A DNA stretch of 64,000 nucleotides from Deinococcota bacterium. GTDB lineage: Bacteria; Deinococcota; Deinococci; Deinococcales; Trueperaceae. A program made the position numbers and the translations under genes. Position 1 is the stretch's first letter. Every line of letters begins with the position of its first letter. Location of the stretch: assembly GCA_963170125.1 (NCBI GenBank), contig CAUJFI010000035.1, positions 1 through 64,000 on the forward strand. Reading direction: 5' to 3'. The notes below the pieces were generated by a model. The model was given only the letters and a program-made list of their open reading frames with translations. It made no database searches and had not been told where the DNA came from. Shown one piece after another: positions 26,686 to 35,964 of the stretch.

Positions 26686-28121
26686 TCGAGCTGCCGACCG
26701 CCCGACTGCCCGACAAGCCGCGCGAGGAGTGCGGCGTGTTCGGGGTCTGGTTGCCGGAGCCGGCCGATGTCGCCGGCATATGCCACCTGGGCATCTTCGC
26801 CTTGCAGCACCGCGGCCAGGAGTCGTGCGGGATCTGCGTTGCCGGTCCCGACCAGGTCCGCCTAGAGAAGGACATGGGCCTGGTGGCGGAAGTCTTCACC
26901 GAGGAGCGCCTCGAGAAGCTGCGCTTCCCGGGCGCCAGCCAGGGGGTGGCGCACACGCGCTACTCGGTGACGGGCTCGAGCTTGCGCTACAACGCGCAAC
27001 CGCTCACCGCCCGGTCGAACAAGGGCCACTTGGCGCTCGTGCACAACGGGAACTTCACGAACGCCCGCGAGATCCGCGACGCGCTGCTCTCCCGCGGCGT
27101 CGTGTTCCAGACGAGCAACGACAGCGAGGTGATGCTGAACCTCATCGCCCGTTACAGCGACCTGGGCCTGGCGGACGCCACGGCGCGGGCGATGAGCGAG
27201 CTAGAGGGCGGCTTCGCCGTCGTCATCATGGACCAGCGGCGCGTGATAGGCCTGCGCGACGCGCACGGGGTGCGCCCGTTGGTGCTCGGTCGGCTGGAAG
27301 GCGGTTACGTGTTCGCCTCCGAGCCGGCCGCGCTCGCCCTGGTGGGTGCCGAGTACGTTAGGGACGTCGCCCCCGGCGAGCTCGTCGTCGCGGACGAGAC
27401 GGGCCTTACGTCGCGTCAGGTCCTGCACGGCGCGAGCACGCCCTGCGCCTTCGAATGGATCTACTTCGCCCGCGGCGACGCCACCCTCGACGGCGTCGAC
27501 GTGCACGCGGCCCGCGTGCAAATGGGCGTCGAACTCGCTCGCGAGGCGCCGGTGGAGGCGGACGTGGTGGTGGGCGTGCCGGAGTCCGGCCTCGCGGCCG
27601 CCGTCGGGTACGCGCGCGGGAGCGGCGTGCCGTACGACATCGGACTCTACAAGTCGCCCTACGCGGGGCGCACGTTCATCAACCCTACTCAGACGTTGCG
27701 AGACCTCAAGGTCAGGCTCAAGCTGCGCCCGACGGCGGCCGTGCGCGGGAAGCGCGTCGTGCTCGTCGACGACTCCATCGTGCGCGGTACCACGTCCGGT
27801 CGGATCGTGCAGCTCCTGCGCGAGGCGGGCGCGGCGGAGGTCCACTTCCGCGTCTCGAGCCCGCCCATCCGTTACCCGTGCTACTACGGCATCGACACGG
27901 CGGCGCGCAAGGAGCTGGTGGCCGCGACCATGAGCATCGAGGAGATCAGGCGGCGCATCGGGGCCGACACGCTCCACTTTCTCACCCTGGACGGCCTCGT
28001 GACGGCCCTCGGCCTGCCCGGCGTCTGCCTCGCCTGCTTCGACGGCCGGTACCCGGCGGGGCGGCCGAGCGAGCTGGCGGAGGCGGAGGGGCTGGAGCCG
28101 GCCGGCTGGGGCGCTCGGTAG
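26682..28121 (+). CDS. purF: Amidophosphoribosyltransferase
   Basis: 479 residues from the ATG at 26682 (overlap ATGA with purL). It makes phosphoribosylamine, the first purine step. There is a 16-residue propeptide before the nucleophile Cys17 (REECGVFGV), so the enzyme is self-processed. The glutaminase motifs NGNFTNA and NDSEVM and the PRPP loop VVLVDDSIVRGTTSG are present. Cysteines in STPCAFEW, RYPCYYG and GVCLAC match the four ligands of the oxygen-sensitive [4Fe-4S] cluster of the Bacillus enzyme, so the iron-sulfur type is expected. Confidence 0.96.
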   Translation: MIELPTARLPDKPREECGVFGVWLPEPADVAGICHLGIFALQHRGQESCGICVAGPDQVRLEKDMGLVAEVFTEERLEKLRFPGASQGVAHTRYSVTGSSLRYNAQPLTARSNKGHLALVHNGNFTNAREIRDALLSRGVVFQTSNDSEVMLNLIARYSDLGLADATARAMSELEGGFAVVIMDQRRVIGLRDAHGVRPLVLGRLEGGYVFASEPAALALVGAEYVRDVAPGELVVADETGLTSRQVLHGASTPCAFEWIYFARGDATLDGVDVHAARVQMGVELAREAPVEADVVVGVPESGLAAAVGYARGSGVPYDIGLYKSPYAGRTFINPTQTLRDLKVRLKLRPTAAVRGKRVVLVDDSIVRGTTSGRIVQLLREAGAAEVHFRVSSPPIRYPCYYGIDTAARKELVAATMSIEEIRRRIGADTLHFLTLDGLVTALGLPGVCLACFDGRYPAGRPSELAEAEGLEPAGWGAR

Positions 28122-28124
28122 GCG

Positions 28125-28141
28125 GCCCGCCGAAGGCGGGC
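28125..28141 (+). terminator. Hairpin after purF
   Basis: Stem GCCCGCC/GGCGGGC with a GAA loop, four bases after the purF stop and followed by TT. A compact GC-rich terminator without a long T-run. Confidence 0.45.
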
Positions 28142-28192
28142 TTGGCCTCGCGCGCCTCGCCGCGGTCCGGCGCCTCGCGCCGAGAGCGGCCG

Positions 28193-28213
28193 GCGGTTCC
28201 CCGAGGGGACCGC
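28193..28213. terminator. Hairpin between convergent purF and wecG
   Basis: GCGG-T/T-CCCC pairs with GGGG-ACCGC across a GA turn with one bulge. It lies four bases past the wecG stop and could terminate the minus-strand transcript. Confidence 0.35.
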
Positions 28214-28217
28214 GCGC

Positions 28218-29078
28218 CTACGGCTTCAGCGCCGCACCAGGGCGCCCCTGGCGCGCCACCAACCATAGGAACTTCGCCAGCCGCGGCACGCGCTTCCAGC
28301 GCCGCCGGTCGAGTGTCACCCTGAAGAGCCACTCCACACCCAGGCGCGTCGTCCACGCCGGCATGCGCTTCACCTCGCCCGCCAGCACGTCGAGGGTGCC
28401 GCCGACCCCGATGAGGACCTTCGCGCCCAGCGCGCGCGCATGGCGGCTGAGGAACAGCTCCTGGCCCTCCCCGAGCCCGGCGAGCAGCAGGTCGGCGTTC
28501 GCGGCTCTGACGGCGCCGCAGACCTCACTCGCCTCGGCGACGCGGTCGAAGTAGCCGTGATGGTGACCGACGACCGTCACGCCGAAGCGGCGTGACGCCT
28601 CCTGGGCCGCCCGCTGCGCGACCCCGGGCTTGGCGCCCAGGAAGTACACGCGCAGGCTCGGCCCGGCCTCGCGGAAGAGCCCCGTGACGAGGTCGACGCC
28701 GGGTACCCGTCCGGGCAGCCTGTGACCGCCGCGCCGGGCCGCCAGGGCGACCCCGACGCCGTCGGCCACGCTGAGGTCCGCGCTCCTGAGCGCGGCGGCG
28801 AGTTCAGGGTCGGCCAGCCCTTGCACGACGATCTCCGGGTTGAGGGTCACGACCAGGCGCGGGTCTTCAGTCGCCAGGGCGGCGCCCGCTACCCAGCCCA
28901 CCGCGCCCCGCAGGTCGACGACGTCGACAGGGAAGCCGAGGACGAAGACCCGCTCCGGAGCGGCGGTCGGCCGCGCTCCCGCCTCGGCGGCGCTGGCGCC
29001 CGTTACCGGGTCCGGGGGTCGGTCCGCGAGCAAGCGAGTGTCATCGGGCGCCCCGGCCCCCGCGCCACTTCCGTTCAA
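28218..29078 (-). CDS. WecG/TagA/CpsF-family (GT26) glycosyltransferase
   Basis: 286 residues from a TTG at 29078 whose bases overlap the comB stop (TTGA). The first 40 residues are low-complexity. The family core then begins VFVLGFPVDVVDLRGAVGWV. LVVTLNPEIVVQGLADPEL and the catalytic-type SADLSVADGVGVALAARRGG are the WecG/TagA signatures; RVPGVDLV, YFLGAKPGVAQRAA and LAGLGEGQELF also fit. Such enzymes transfer N-acetylmannosamine or a related sugar to an undecaprenyl-linked acceptor for cell-surface polymers. Acceptor and donor are unknown here. Confidence 0.87.
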   Translation of the reverse strand: MNGSGAGAGAPDDTRLLADRPPDPVTGASAAEAGARPTAAPERVFVLGFPVDVVDLRGAVGWVAGAALATEDPRLVVTLNPEIVVQGLADPELAAALRSADLSVADGVGVALAARRGGHRLPGRVPGVDLVTGLFREAGPSLRVYFLGAKPGVAQRAAQEASRRFGVTVVGHHHGYFDRVAEASEVCGAVRAANADLLLAGLGEGQELFLSRHARALGAKVLIGVGGTLDVLAGEVKRMPAWTTRLGVEWLFRVTLDRRRWKRVPRLAKFLWLVARQGRPGAALKP

Positions 29079-29794
29079 GCGGCCTCGAAACGGAAGAGCG
29101 GCCCGTGCTCGCCCGGCGCCACCGAGCGCAGCTCGGGCACGCGCTCGCTCGCCGACACGCGCGCCGCGTAGCCGATGTCCTGCTCGAGGCCGATGGAGCG
29201 CAGGTAGAGCCCGGCCAGGGAGCGCCACAGCACGTCGACCGGCTCCGGGAAGGCGCGCAGGAGCGCCGTCGCGAAGCGCGTCGCGCCCCTCACCCTCACG
29301 CCTTCGACCTGGCGTTTGACGAGGCCGGCGATCAGGGCGGCGGCGAGGGTGTCGTCGAGGTCCGGCTCGCCGGCGAACCCGGAGCAGACGAGGTCGATGC
29401 GCTCGGTGGCGACCTCGGCCGCGCGCCTGGCGACGGCCTCGGCGTTGTAGAGCGACCCGAGGAGCACGTGACGCGCCCCACCGAGCTGGTCGAGCCAGCG
29501 GGGGGCGTTCTCGGAGACCATGATCACGTCGAGACCCGCGACGGAGGCGTGGGCGAGGTTGGCCGGCGAGTTGCCGTGGTTGAAGCCCTCGGGGGGCACG
29601 CCTTGGCGTTCGCCGACCAGCACCCGCCCGCTGCCGGCCTCCGCGCGTGCCCTGCGCATAGAGGTTGTCAGCGACAGGCTGGTGGCGCCCTGGTCGAAGA
29701 GCATCGGCGCGACCGTGCAGGTCCTTAGCACGTCTATGAGGACGACGACGTCTGAGTATGGTCCGCTAGGAACGATATCGGTGTTGATCAACAT
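29075..29794 (-). CDS. comB: 2-phosphosulfolactate phosphatase family protein (ComB-like)
   Basis: 239 residues. The N-terminal VVLIDVLRTCTVAPMLFDQGA and GERQGVPPEGFNHGNSPANL, and the later LVCSGFAGEPDLDDTLAAALI are the ComB motifs, with conserved acidic and Gly residues for Mg binding. The archaeal enzyme dephosphorylates phosphosulfolactate in coenzyme M synthesis; bacterial homologs are widespread in organisms without coenzyme M, so the substrate here is uncertain. The start is ATG 29794 with a -10-like box six bases upstream, suggesting a leaderless mRNA. It is cotranscribed with the downstream glycosyltransferase. Confidence 0.83.
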   Translation of the reverse strand: MLINTDIVPSGPYSDVVVLIDVLRTCTVAPMLFDQGATSLSLTTSMRRARAEAGSGRVLVGERQGVPPEGFNHGNSPANLAHASVAGLDVIMVSENAPRWLDQLGGARHVLLGSLYNAEAVARRAAEVATERIDLVCSGFAGEPDLDDTLAAALIAGLVKRQVEGVRVRGATRFATALLRAFPEPVDVLWRSLAGLYLRSIGLEQDIGYAARVSASERVPELRSVAPGEHGPLFRFEAA

Positions 29795-29800
29795 AAGTGT

Positions 29801-29828
29801 CTTGTAGCGACGCCGGTGGCGTTGTCAC
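29801..29828 (-). promoter_or_regulatory. Leaderless promoter of comB
   Basis: On the minus strand GTGACA (-35, 5 of 6) and TACAAG (-10) are 16 bases apart, and TACAAG ends six bases before the ATG. The -35 overlaps the -35 of a plus-strand candidate (29822-29850). Confidence 0.45.
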
Positions 29829-29850
29829 ACGCTCACCGGGGTGAGATACG
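29822..29850 (+). promoter_or_regulatory. Candidate plus-strand promoter upstream of bshC
   Basis: TTGTCA (5 of 6) and GATACG are 17 bases apart. It would give a leader of about 250 bases before bshC. It shares its -35 bases with the comB promoter on the other strand. Confidence 0.3.
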
Positions 29851-29941
29851 GCCGCCCGAGGTCCGTTGAGCCCGGTCCGCCGCGATGCTCGCGGTTCCCC
29901 CTTCGCGGGAAGGTGGTTTCGGTCCCACCTCTGGCGGCGTG

Positions 29942-29950
29942 AGTCTATCA
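29942..29950 (-). promoter_or_regulatory. Extended -10 element pointing toward comB
   Basis: TGA followed by TAGACT on the minus strand, about 140 bases before comB. If used, comB would have a second, structured leader transcript. Confidence 0.3.
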
Positions 29951-29977
29951 CGAAGCGGCGGCCCTGCCAGCCCGGCG

Positions 29978-30031
29978 CCACTTGCGGCCCATGGCGCTGG
30001 GCGCGGGCAGATAGCCCGGCGGCGCAAGTGG
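29978..30031. repeat. Long inverted repeat in the comB-bshC intergenic region
   Basis: CCACTTGCG (29978-29986) is the exact inverse of CGCAAGTGG (30023-30031), with 36 bases between that themselves contain a GGGC/GCCC hairpin. The 313-base gap 29795-30107 otherwise holds promoter-like boxes only; I see no gene in it. Confidence 0.4.
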
Positions 30032-30096
30032 TACGACGCCGAGCCGGCGGCGCCAAGCCCGTAGCCCGGGGCGTCACGGTGCCCGCCCGTGCCGGA

Positions 30097-30102
30097 TAAG
30101 CT
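30097..30102 (+). promoter_or_regulatory. -10 box of a leaderless promoter (bshC)
   Basis: TAAGCT ends five bases before the GTG start of bshC. The same hexamer precedes efp and the aspartate kinase gene. Confidence 0.35.
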
Positions 30103-30107
30103 GCGCC

Positions 30108-31673
30108 GTGCCACCACGAGCGACGCCCCCGACCGACTTCGCGCACGCTTACTCCTCCGGCTCGCTCGACGACTTCTTCGAGGTCGCCCCCGGTGACCTG
30201 AAGCGTGCGGTCGCCCTGCCGCGTCCGGCGGAACGCGCCTCGCTCGTCGCCGCGCTGCGGCGCCACGCCCTCGCCCTCGGCGCGCCCGCGCCCGTCCTCG
30301 CGAACCTGGAGCGCCTCGCGCACCCTGAGGCGCGCGCCGTCGTCACGGGGCAGCAGACGGGCTTGCTCCTCGGGCCGACCTACAGCCTGTCCAAAGCCAT
30401 GACCGCCATCGCGCTGGCCAAGCGTCTCGATTCTGAGGCGCGGCCCGTCGTGCCCGTCTTCTGGCTCGCCACGCAAGACCACGACGCTCACGAGATGGAC
30501 AACACCTACCTTCTGGACGCGGGCGAGACCTTGCGGAGGATCGCCGTCGCCTTGCCGGACGGCGTCGCCGTCGGCCGCGTCCCGCTGACCAAGGAGCTGG
30601 TGGCCGGGGTGGCCGCCGGTCTCGCGACGCTCACGCCCGCTCCGCGCTTCCGCCAACCCGTGTGGGAGCTCCTCGAGAGCGCCGCCAGCTCCGTCGCCAC
30701 GTACAGCGACTGGTTCGCCGCGCTCTTCATGCGCCTCCTCGGCGACGCCGGTCTCGTGCTCATCGACCCCCTGAGGCCGGACGTCGCGGAGCACTTCATG
30801 CCCGTCATCGAACGGGAGCTGGCCGACCCCCTCGCCACGCCGGCCGCGATCAACGCCGCCGGCAGGCGCCTGAAGGCGCTCGGTTACGAGCCGCAGCTCG
30901 GGCGGGCACAGGGAGCCACCAACCTGTTCGTCGAGCTGGACGGCAAGCGCCTCCTGCTCAGGGCGGCGAACGGGGGCTTCGTGGCGGAGGGGCGGCGCTT
31001 CACGCGCGACGACCTCATGGCCCTCCTGGCCACGGATCCGACGGCGATCACGCCGGCCGCCGGCCTGCGACCAGTCACCCAGGACTTCGCCCTGCCGACG
31101 GCCGTGTTCGTGCTGGGCCCCGGCGAGCTGCGCTACGTCTCGCAGCTCAAGGACGTCTACCGCTTCCACGGCGTGCCCATGCCGCTCGCGTGGCAGCGGG
31201 CCACGGCCACCGTCATCGAGCCCGTGGCCGCCCGGCTGTTGGGCGGCCTCGGGGTCAACGCGGAGCGCTTCAGGGCGCGGCGGGGCGAGCTGCAGGAACG
31301 GGTGCTGCTCGAGCGTCACGGACACGCGGAGAGGTTCAGGACGGCCACCAGTCGCATCGAGGCTGAGCTCGAGGGGCTGCTGGCCGAGGTGGCCGGCATC
31401 GACCCGACGCTGGCCGGCACCGTGAAACGCGGGAGGCACTTCCTCGAGGAGACGCTCGCGCGCCTGCGGGGCAAGACGAGCGCCGCCCTCGCGGAGCGCG
31501 ACGAGACGACGACCAGGCAGTTCGACCGCCTGGCCGCGCACCTGCTGCCCCTCGGCCAGCCCGCGGAGCGCGTGCTGAGCCCCTTCAGCCACGCGCTGAA
31601 GTTCGGTGTAGAGCCGCTCATGGACCGCTTCGCCACCCTGGCGCCGGAACACGAGCAGGAGCTGTTCCTCTAG
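30108..31673 (+). CDS. bshC: Putative cysteine ligase BshC (bacillithiol synthesis)
   Basis: 521 residues, close to the usual 530-540. BshC adds cysteine to glucosaminyl-malate, the last step of bacillithiol synthesis. The Rossmann-like core contains the family hallmark VVTGQQTGLLLGPTYSLSKAMTAIALAKRL (around 77-106; two parts), VFWLATQDHDAHEMDNTYLL, and toward the C-terminus a long coiled-coil region (about 380-460) typical of BshC. Bacillithiol is the low-molecular-weight thiol of Deinococcus and Firmicutes. bshA and bshB are not in the window. Confidence 0.92.
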   Translation: MPPRATPPTDFAHAYSSGSLDDFFEVAPGDLKRAVALPRPAERASLVAALRRHALALGAPAPVLANLERLAHPEARAVVTGQQTGLLLGPTYSLSKAMTAIALAKRLDSEARPVVPVFWLATQDHDAHEMDNTYLLDAGETLRRIAVALPDGVAVGRVPLTKELVAGVAAGLATLTPAPRFRQPVWELLESAASSVATYSDWFAALFMRLLGDAGLVLIDPLRPDVAEHFMPVIERELADPLATPAAINAAGRRLKALGYEPQLGRAQGATNLFVELDGKRLLLRAANGGFVAEGRRFTRDDLMALLATDPTAITPAAGLRPVTQDFALPTAVFVLGPGELRYVSQLKDVYRFHGVPMPLAWQRATATVIEPVAARLLGGLGVNAERFRARRGELQERVLLERHGHAERFRTATSRIEAELEGLLAEVAGIDPTLAGTVKRGRHFLEETLARLRGKTSAALAERDETTTRQFDRLAAHLLPLGQPAERVLSPFSHALKFGVEPLMDRFATLAPEHEQELFL

Positions 31674-31746
31674 GGCCCCGGCGCTCGTCTATGACCGGGC
31701 CGCGTGGCGGCGCTGGGGGCGACCGTGTGGCCGGCCATCGCCGGCG

Positions 31747-33282
<1,536 letters not shown>

Positions 33283-33304
33283 CTAGGTGTGGCTGGTCGT
33301 TGGT

Positions 33305-33706
33305 TCACGGGTTGGTGGCGAGCAGTCCCAGCAGCGGCGTGAGCCAGCGGTCCGGCAGGCGGACGGCGTGCCCGGCGCGGTCGGTCGGCACGTGAGTGGT
33401 GGTGGCGGTGGCGACGAGCGTTCCGTCGGCGGGGCGCGAGACCCGGTAGGCGAAAGCCACCCGTCTGCTCCGGGCCTCGGTCAGGGTGCTGTGCACCGCG
33501 AGAAGGTCGTCGAAGTACGCGGCGGACCGGTAGGTCACCGCGACGCTGGCCACCGCGAGCGACAGGCCGGAGTCCTCCATCTCGCGGTAGCTGAGGCCGC
33601 GCTCCCGCAGCCACTCGACCCGACCCGCCTCGAACCACGGCACGTACGCGCTGTGGTGGACCACGCCCATCTGATCGGTCTCTACGAACCTGACTCTCAG
33701 TTCCAT
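33305..33706 (-). CDS. Acyl-CoA thioesterase, YbgC/4HBT hot-dog family
   Basis: 133 residues, one hot-dog fold. The active-site signature ELRVRFVETDQMGVVHHSAYVPWFE contains the catalytic Asp (residue 11) and conserved His. VAVTYRSAAYFDDLLAVHSTL and the later VAFAYRV strand complete the fold. Family members hydrolyse 4-hydroxybenzoyl-CoA or short-chain acyl-CoA. It lies upstream of guaB in the same direction, apparently cotranscribed but functionally unrelated; the downstream fatty-acid oxidation genes are far away. Confidence 0.88.
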   Translation of the reverse strand: MELRVRFVETDQMGVVHHSAYVPWFEAGRVEWLRERGLSYREMEDSGLSLAVASVAVTYRSAAYFDDLLAVHSTLTEARSRRVAFAYRVSRPADGTLVATATTTHVPTDRAGHAVRLPDRWLTPLLGLLATNP

Positions 33707-33795
33707 GCGGCTCGGCCGTGGGCGCTCACGCTCCTCGCGCCGCGGCGGCCTGGGTCAGCATAACCCCGTGCCTCGGCCGGCGGCGCTGCGCGCGG

Positions 33796-33804
33796 TGCTA
33801 CAGT
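33796..33804 (+). promoter_or_regulatory. Extended -10 element for the SagB-type gene
   Basis: TGC followed by TACAGT. The predicted transcript begins near 33811, which rules out the GTG at 33803 as a start and supports GTG 33824 (GGGAG eight bases upstream). Confidence 0.45.
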
Positions 33805-33823
33805 GCCTCCGGGAGCCAGACTA

Positions 33824-34537
33824 GTGACAGCGAGCAGAGGCCGCACGTTCGGTGCGGAGTTCTTCGACCAGACGAAGTATCGCCGGGGGCAGCTACCCCC
33901 GTCTCGTACGCGCATAGCGCCGCCGTTCAAGGTGCTCGCGAACCCGGCGGAGGTGGCTAGCCTGCCCGCCCCACAGCTCAAGGGTGGCGCGGGCGTATGG
34001 ACGGCCCTCTCGCGGGAGCGGAGCGGCGTCGCCGAGGGCGGCAGGCTCAAGCAGGTCCACCTGTCGCAGCTCCTGTGGGGCTCGGCCGGCTTCAATTACG
34101 GCCGGCAGCGGGTGCACGTCACGGCACAGGCGGCCTCCTCACTGGAGGCGTACCTGCTCGTGTTCAACGTCCAGGACCTCTTCGCCGGTGTCTACCACTA
34201 CAACCCGCGCGACCACAGCCTCGACCAGCTCAGGATGGGGGAGGTGAGTGGCGAGTTCGCGGAAGTGGCGCTCGCTCCCATCGAGGCCGGGGCGCAGGCG
34301 GCCGCGATCTGCTTCACCGGGGTGCCGGCGCGCCACCGGGTCGCGGACGGGGGGCGCCCCTACCGCTACCTCCTCCTCGACGCCGGGGCGGCCGCCCAAG
34401 GGCTCGTGCTCGCGGCGAGCGCGCTAGGGTTGGCAGCCACTTACGCCGCCGACTTCTACGACGACGAGCTCGCGAAGCTCCTAAAGGTCGACGGTCGGTC
34501 CGAACTGCCGCTCTGCATCGTGACCATCGGTTCCTGA
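33824..34537 (+). CDS. SagB/ThcOx-type nitroreductase-fold oxidoreductase
   Basis: 237 residues from GTG 33824. The FMN-binding nitroreductase fold is recognised from LLWGSAGFNYGRQRVHVTAQAA, SSLEAYLLVFNVQDLFAGVYHYNPRDHSL and the C-terminal YRYLLLDAGAAAQGLVLAASALGLAATYAADFYDDEL. SagB-family members are FMN oxidases that turn azolines into azoles in peptide natural products, but many stand-alone members act on unknown substrates. No precursor peptide, YcaO or cyclodehydratase gene is near, so a RiPP role is not supported here. The lysJ gene follows. Confidence 0.8.
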   Translation: MTASRGRTFGAEFFDQTKYRRGQLPPSRTRIAPPFKVLANPAEVASLPAPQLKGGAGVWTALSRERSGVAEGGRLKQVHLSQLLWGSAGFNYGRQRVHVTAQAASSLEAYLLVFNVQDLFAGVYHYNPRDHSLDQLRMGEVSGEFAEVALAPIEAGAQAAAICFTGVPARHRVADGGRPYRYLLLDAGAAAQGLVLAASALGLAATYAADFYDDELAKLLKVDGRSELPLCIVTIGS

Positions 34538-34628
34538 GCTCGCTCCGCGTCCGCATGGCGAGCGTCACGACCTCGAGCCGTGCGGTGCTCGCCGGGGCAC
34601 GCCCCGTGAGCGTCCGCGCCGGCGGCGG

Positions 34629-34634
34629 TATGCT
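34629..34634 (+). promoter_or_regulatory. -10 box upstream of lysJ
   Basis: TATGCT ends six bases before an ATG at 34641 that opens a 13-codon frame ending four bases before the lysJ start. Confidence 0.35.
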
Positions 34635-34640
34635 TCCCGG

Positions 34641-34682
34641 ATGCACGGCCGCCCCACAGCGGCCGGCCATGAGGGAGCGTAG
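34641..34682 (+). CDS. Possible 13-codon leaderless leader ORF before lysJ
   Basis: An ATG six bases after TATGCT opens MHGRPTAAGHEGA and ends in TAG at 34680-34682; the lysJ ATG is at 34687. A ribosome finishing here could reinitiate on lysJ. There is no lysine enrichment, so attenuation by lysine is not suggested. Could be chance. Confidence 0.25.
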   Translation: MHGRPTAAGHEGA

Positions 34683-34686
34683 ACGC

Positions 34687-35898
34687 ATGCCGAGTTCCAA
34701 CGTCGACCCGACCGCCGCCGCGCCGAGGCTTTCCCGTAGCGCCGAGATCCTCGCGGCGGCGGACGTCCACTCCAGCGGGCTGTGGCACCCCGACGTCGTG
34801 TTCGTGCGCGGCGCCGGTGCACTCCTTTACGACGCCGACGGCCGGGAGTACCTCGACTGCCTCGCCGGCATCGCCGTCGCGAGCGTCGGGCATGCCAACG
34901 AGCGCCTGGCGGACGCGCTCGCACGCCAGGCGCGGCGGCTGATCGTGTGTCCGCAGAACCTCGGCAACGACGTCCGCACCGAGTTCACGAACAAGTTGTT
35001 CCAGTTCGTGAAGCCGCCCCTCACGCGCGTCTTCCTGGGCAACTCCGGGGCCGAGGCCAACGAGGCCGCACTGAAGTGGGCGCGCGCCGCCACGGGCCGC
35101 CGCCGCTTCGTGGCCGCCCAGCGCGGGTTCTCGGGTCGCACCATGGGCGTGCTGCCGCTCACGTGGGAGCCCAAGTACCGCGAGCCGTTCGGACCGTACG
35201 ACACCGAGGTGGAGTTCGTGCCGTTCAACGACGTCGCCGCGCTGGAAGCGGCCGTCGACGAGCGCACGGCCGCCGTCCTGCTCGAGCCGATCCAAGGCGA
35301 GAGTGGCATCCGACCGGCCACGCAGGAGTTCCTGGCCGCCGCCCGGGCCGTCACCAAGCGCCGCGGGGCGCTGCTCGTGTTCGACGAGATCCAGACGGGC
35401 GTCGGGCGCACGGGCACGTTCCTGGCGAGCGAGGCGTTCGGCATCGACCCCGACATGGTCACGCTCGCCAAGGGCCTGGCCGGCGGCGTGCCGATCAGCG
35501 CCCTACTGCTGACGGACGAGGTGGCGAGCGCCATGCCGAAAGGCGGTCACGGCACGACCTTCGGCGGCAACCCCCTGGCGGCGGCGGCGGGCCTCGCCGT
35601 GCTCGAGGAGCTGGAGGCGCGCGACCTCATGGCCAACGCCACCCGCCTCGGGGAGCGGTTGATGGCCGGGCTGCGCTCCGCCGGCAGCGTCGTCAGGGAG
35701 GTGCGCGGGCGCGGACTCCTGATCGGGGCGGAGATGACCGTGCCGGCCGGGCCCGTCATCGACGCCCTGTTGGCCGAAGGCGTCGTCACGACCTCGGGCG
35801 GCGCCGACACCGTGCGCTTTCTGCCCCCCCTCGTGATCGAGGAGGCGCAGGTCGACGAGGTGATCGCCCGCGCGCGCAAGGCCTTCGCGCGCTTCTGA
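34687..35898 (+). CDS. lysJ: Class-III aminotransferase, LysJ type (LysW-aminoadipate semialdehyde transaminase)
   Basis: 403 residues. The middle and end are nearly the Thermus LysJ pattern: FVAAQRGFSGRTMGVLPLTWEPKYREPF, AMPKGGHGTTFGGNPLAAAAGLA and RFLPPLVIEEAQVD. The PLP lysine is Lys262 in LAKGLAGGVP, with Asp233 in FDEIQTG. LysJ converts LysW-bound aminoadipate semialdehyde to LysW-lysine; it may also act as acetylornithine aminotransferase (ArgD), which has the same fold. ATG 34687 is chosen over the in-frame ATG at 34669 because of the GAGGGAG before it. Other lys genes are not adjacent, as is common in this phylum. Confidence 0.87.
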   Translation: MPSSNVDPTAAAPRLSRSAEILAAADVHSSGLWHPDVVFVRGAGALLYDADGREYLDCLAGIAVASVGHANERLADALARQARRLIVCPQNLGNDVRTEFTNKLFQFVKPPLTRVFLGNSGAEANEAALKWARAATGRRRFVAAQRGFSGRTMGVLPLTWEPKYREPFGPYDTEVEFVPFNDVAALEAAVDERTAAVLLEPIQGESGIRPATQEFLAAARAVTKRRGALLVFDEIQTGVGRTGTFLASEAFGIDPDMVTLAKGLAGGVPISALLLTDEVASAMPKGGHGTTFGGNPLAAAAGLAVLEELEARDLMANATRLGERLMAGLRSAGSVVREVRGRGLLIGAEMTVPAGPVIDALLAEGVVTTSGGADTVRFLPPLVIEEAQVDEVIARARKAFARF

Positions 35899-35951
35899 GC
35901 TGAGGCGCCCGAGCGTGAGGTTTCCCGATCCGCGCGCCGAACCCCCATACG

Positions 35952-35957
35952 TATACT
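35952..35957 (+). promoter_or_regulatory. -10 box of a leaderless promoter (625-residue protein)
   Basis: TATACT ends seven bases before the GTG at 35965. There is no recognisable -35. Confidence 0.5.
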
Positions 35958-35964
35958 GACCGTC

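Noticed and set aside
29917-29930. T-box-like AGGTGGGACCG on the minus strand before comB
   Set aside because: No stem I, specifier loop or antiterminator partner found, and comB is not an amino-acid or tRNA-synthetase gene.
29766-31652. 628-codon minus-strand frame opposite bshC
   Set aside because: Antisense to bshC, which has firm family motifs; the frame reads as low-complexity protein.
33824-34537. SagB-type gene as part of a RiPP cluster
   Set aside because: No precursor peptide, YcaO, cyclodehydratase or transporter gene nearby; neighbours are guaB and lysJ.
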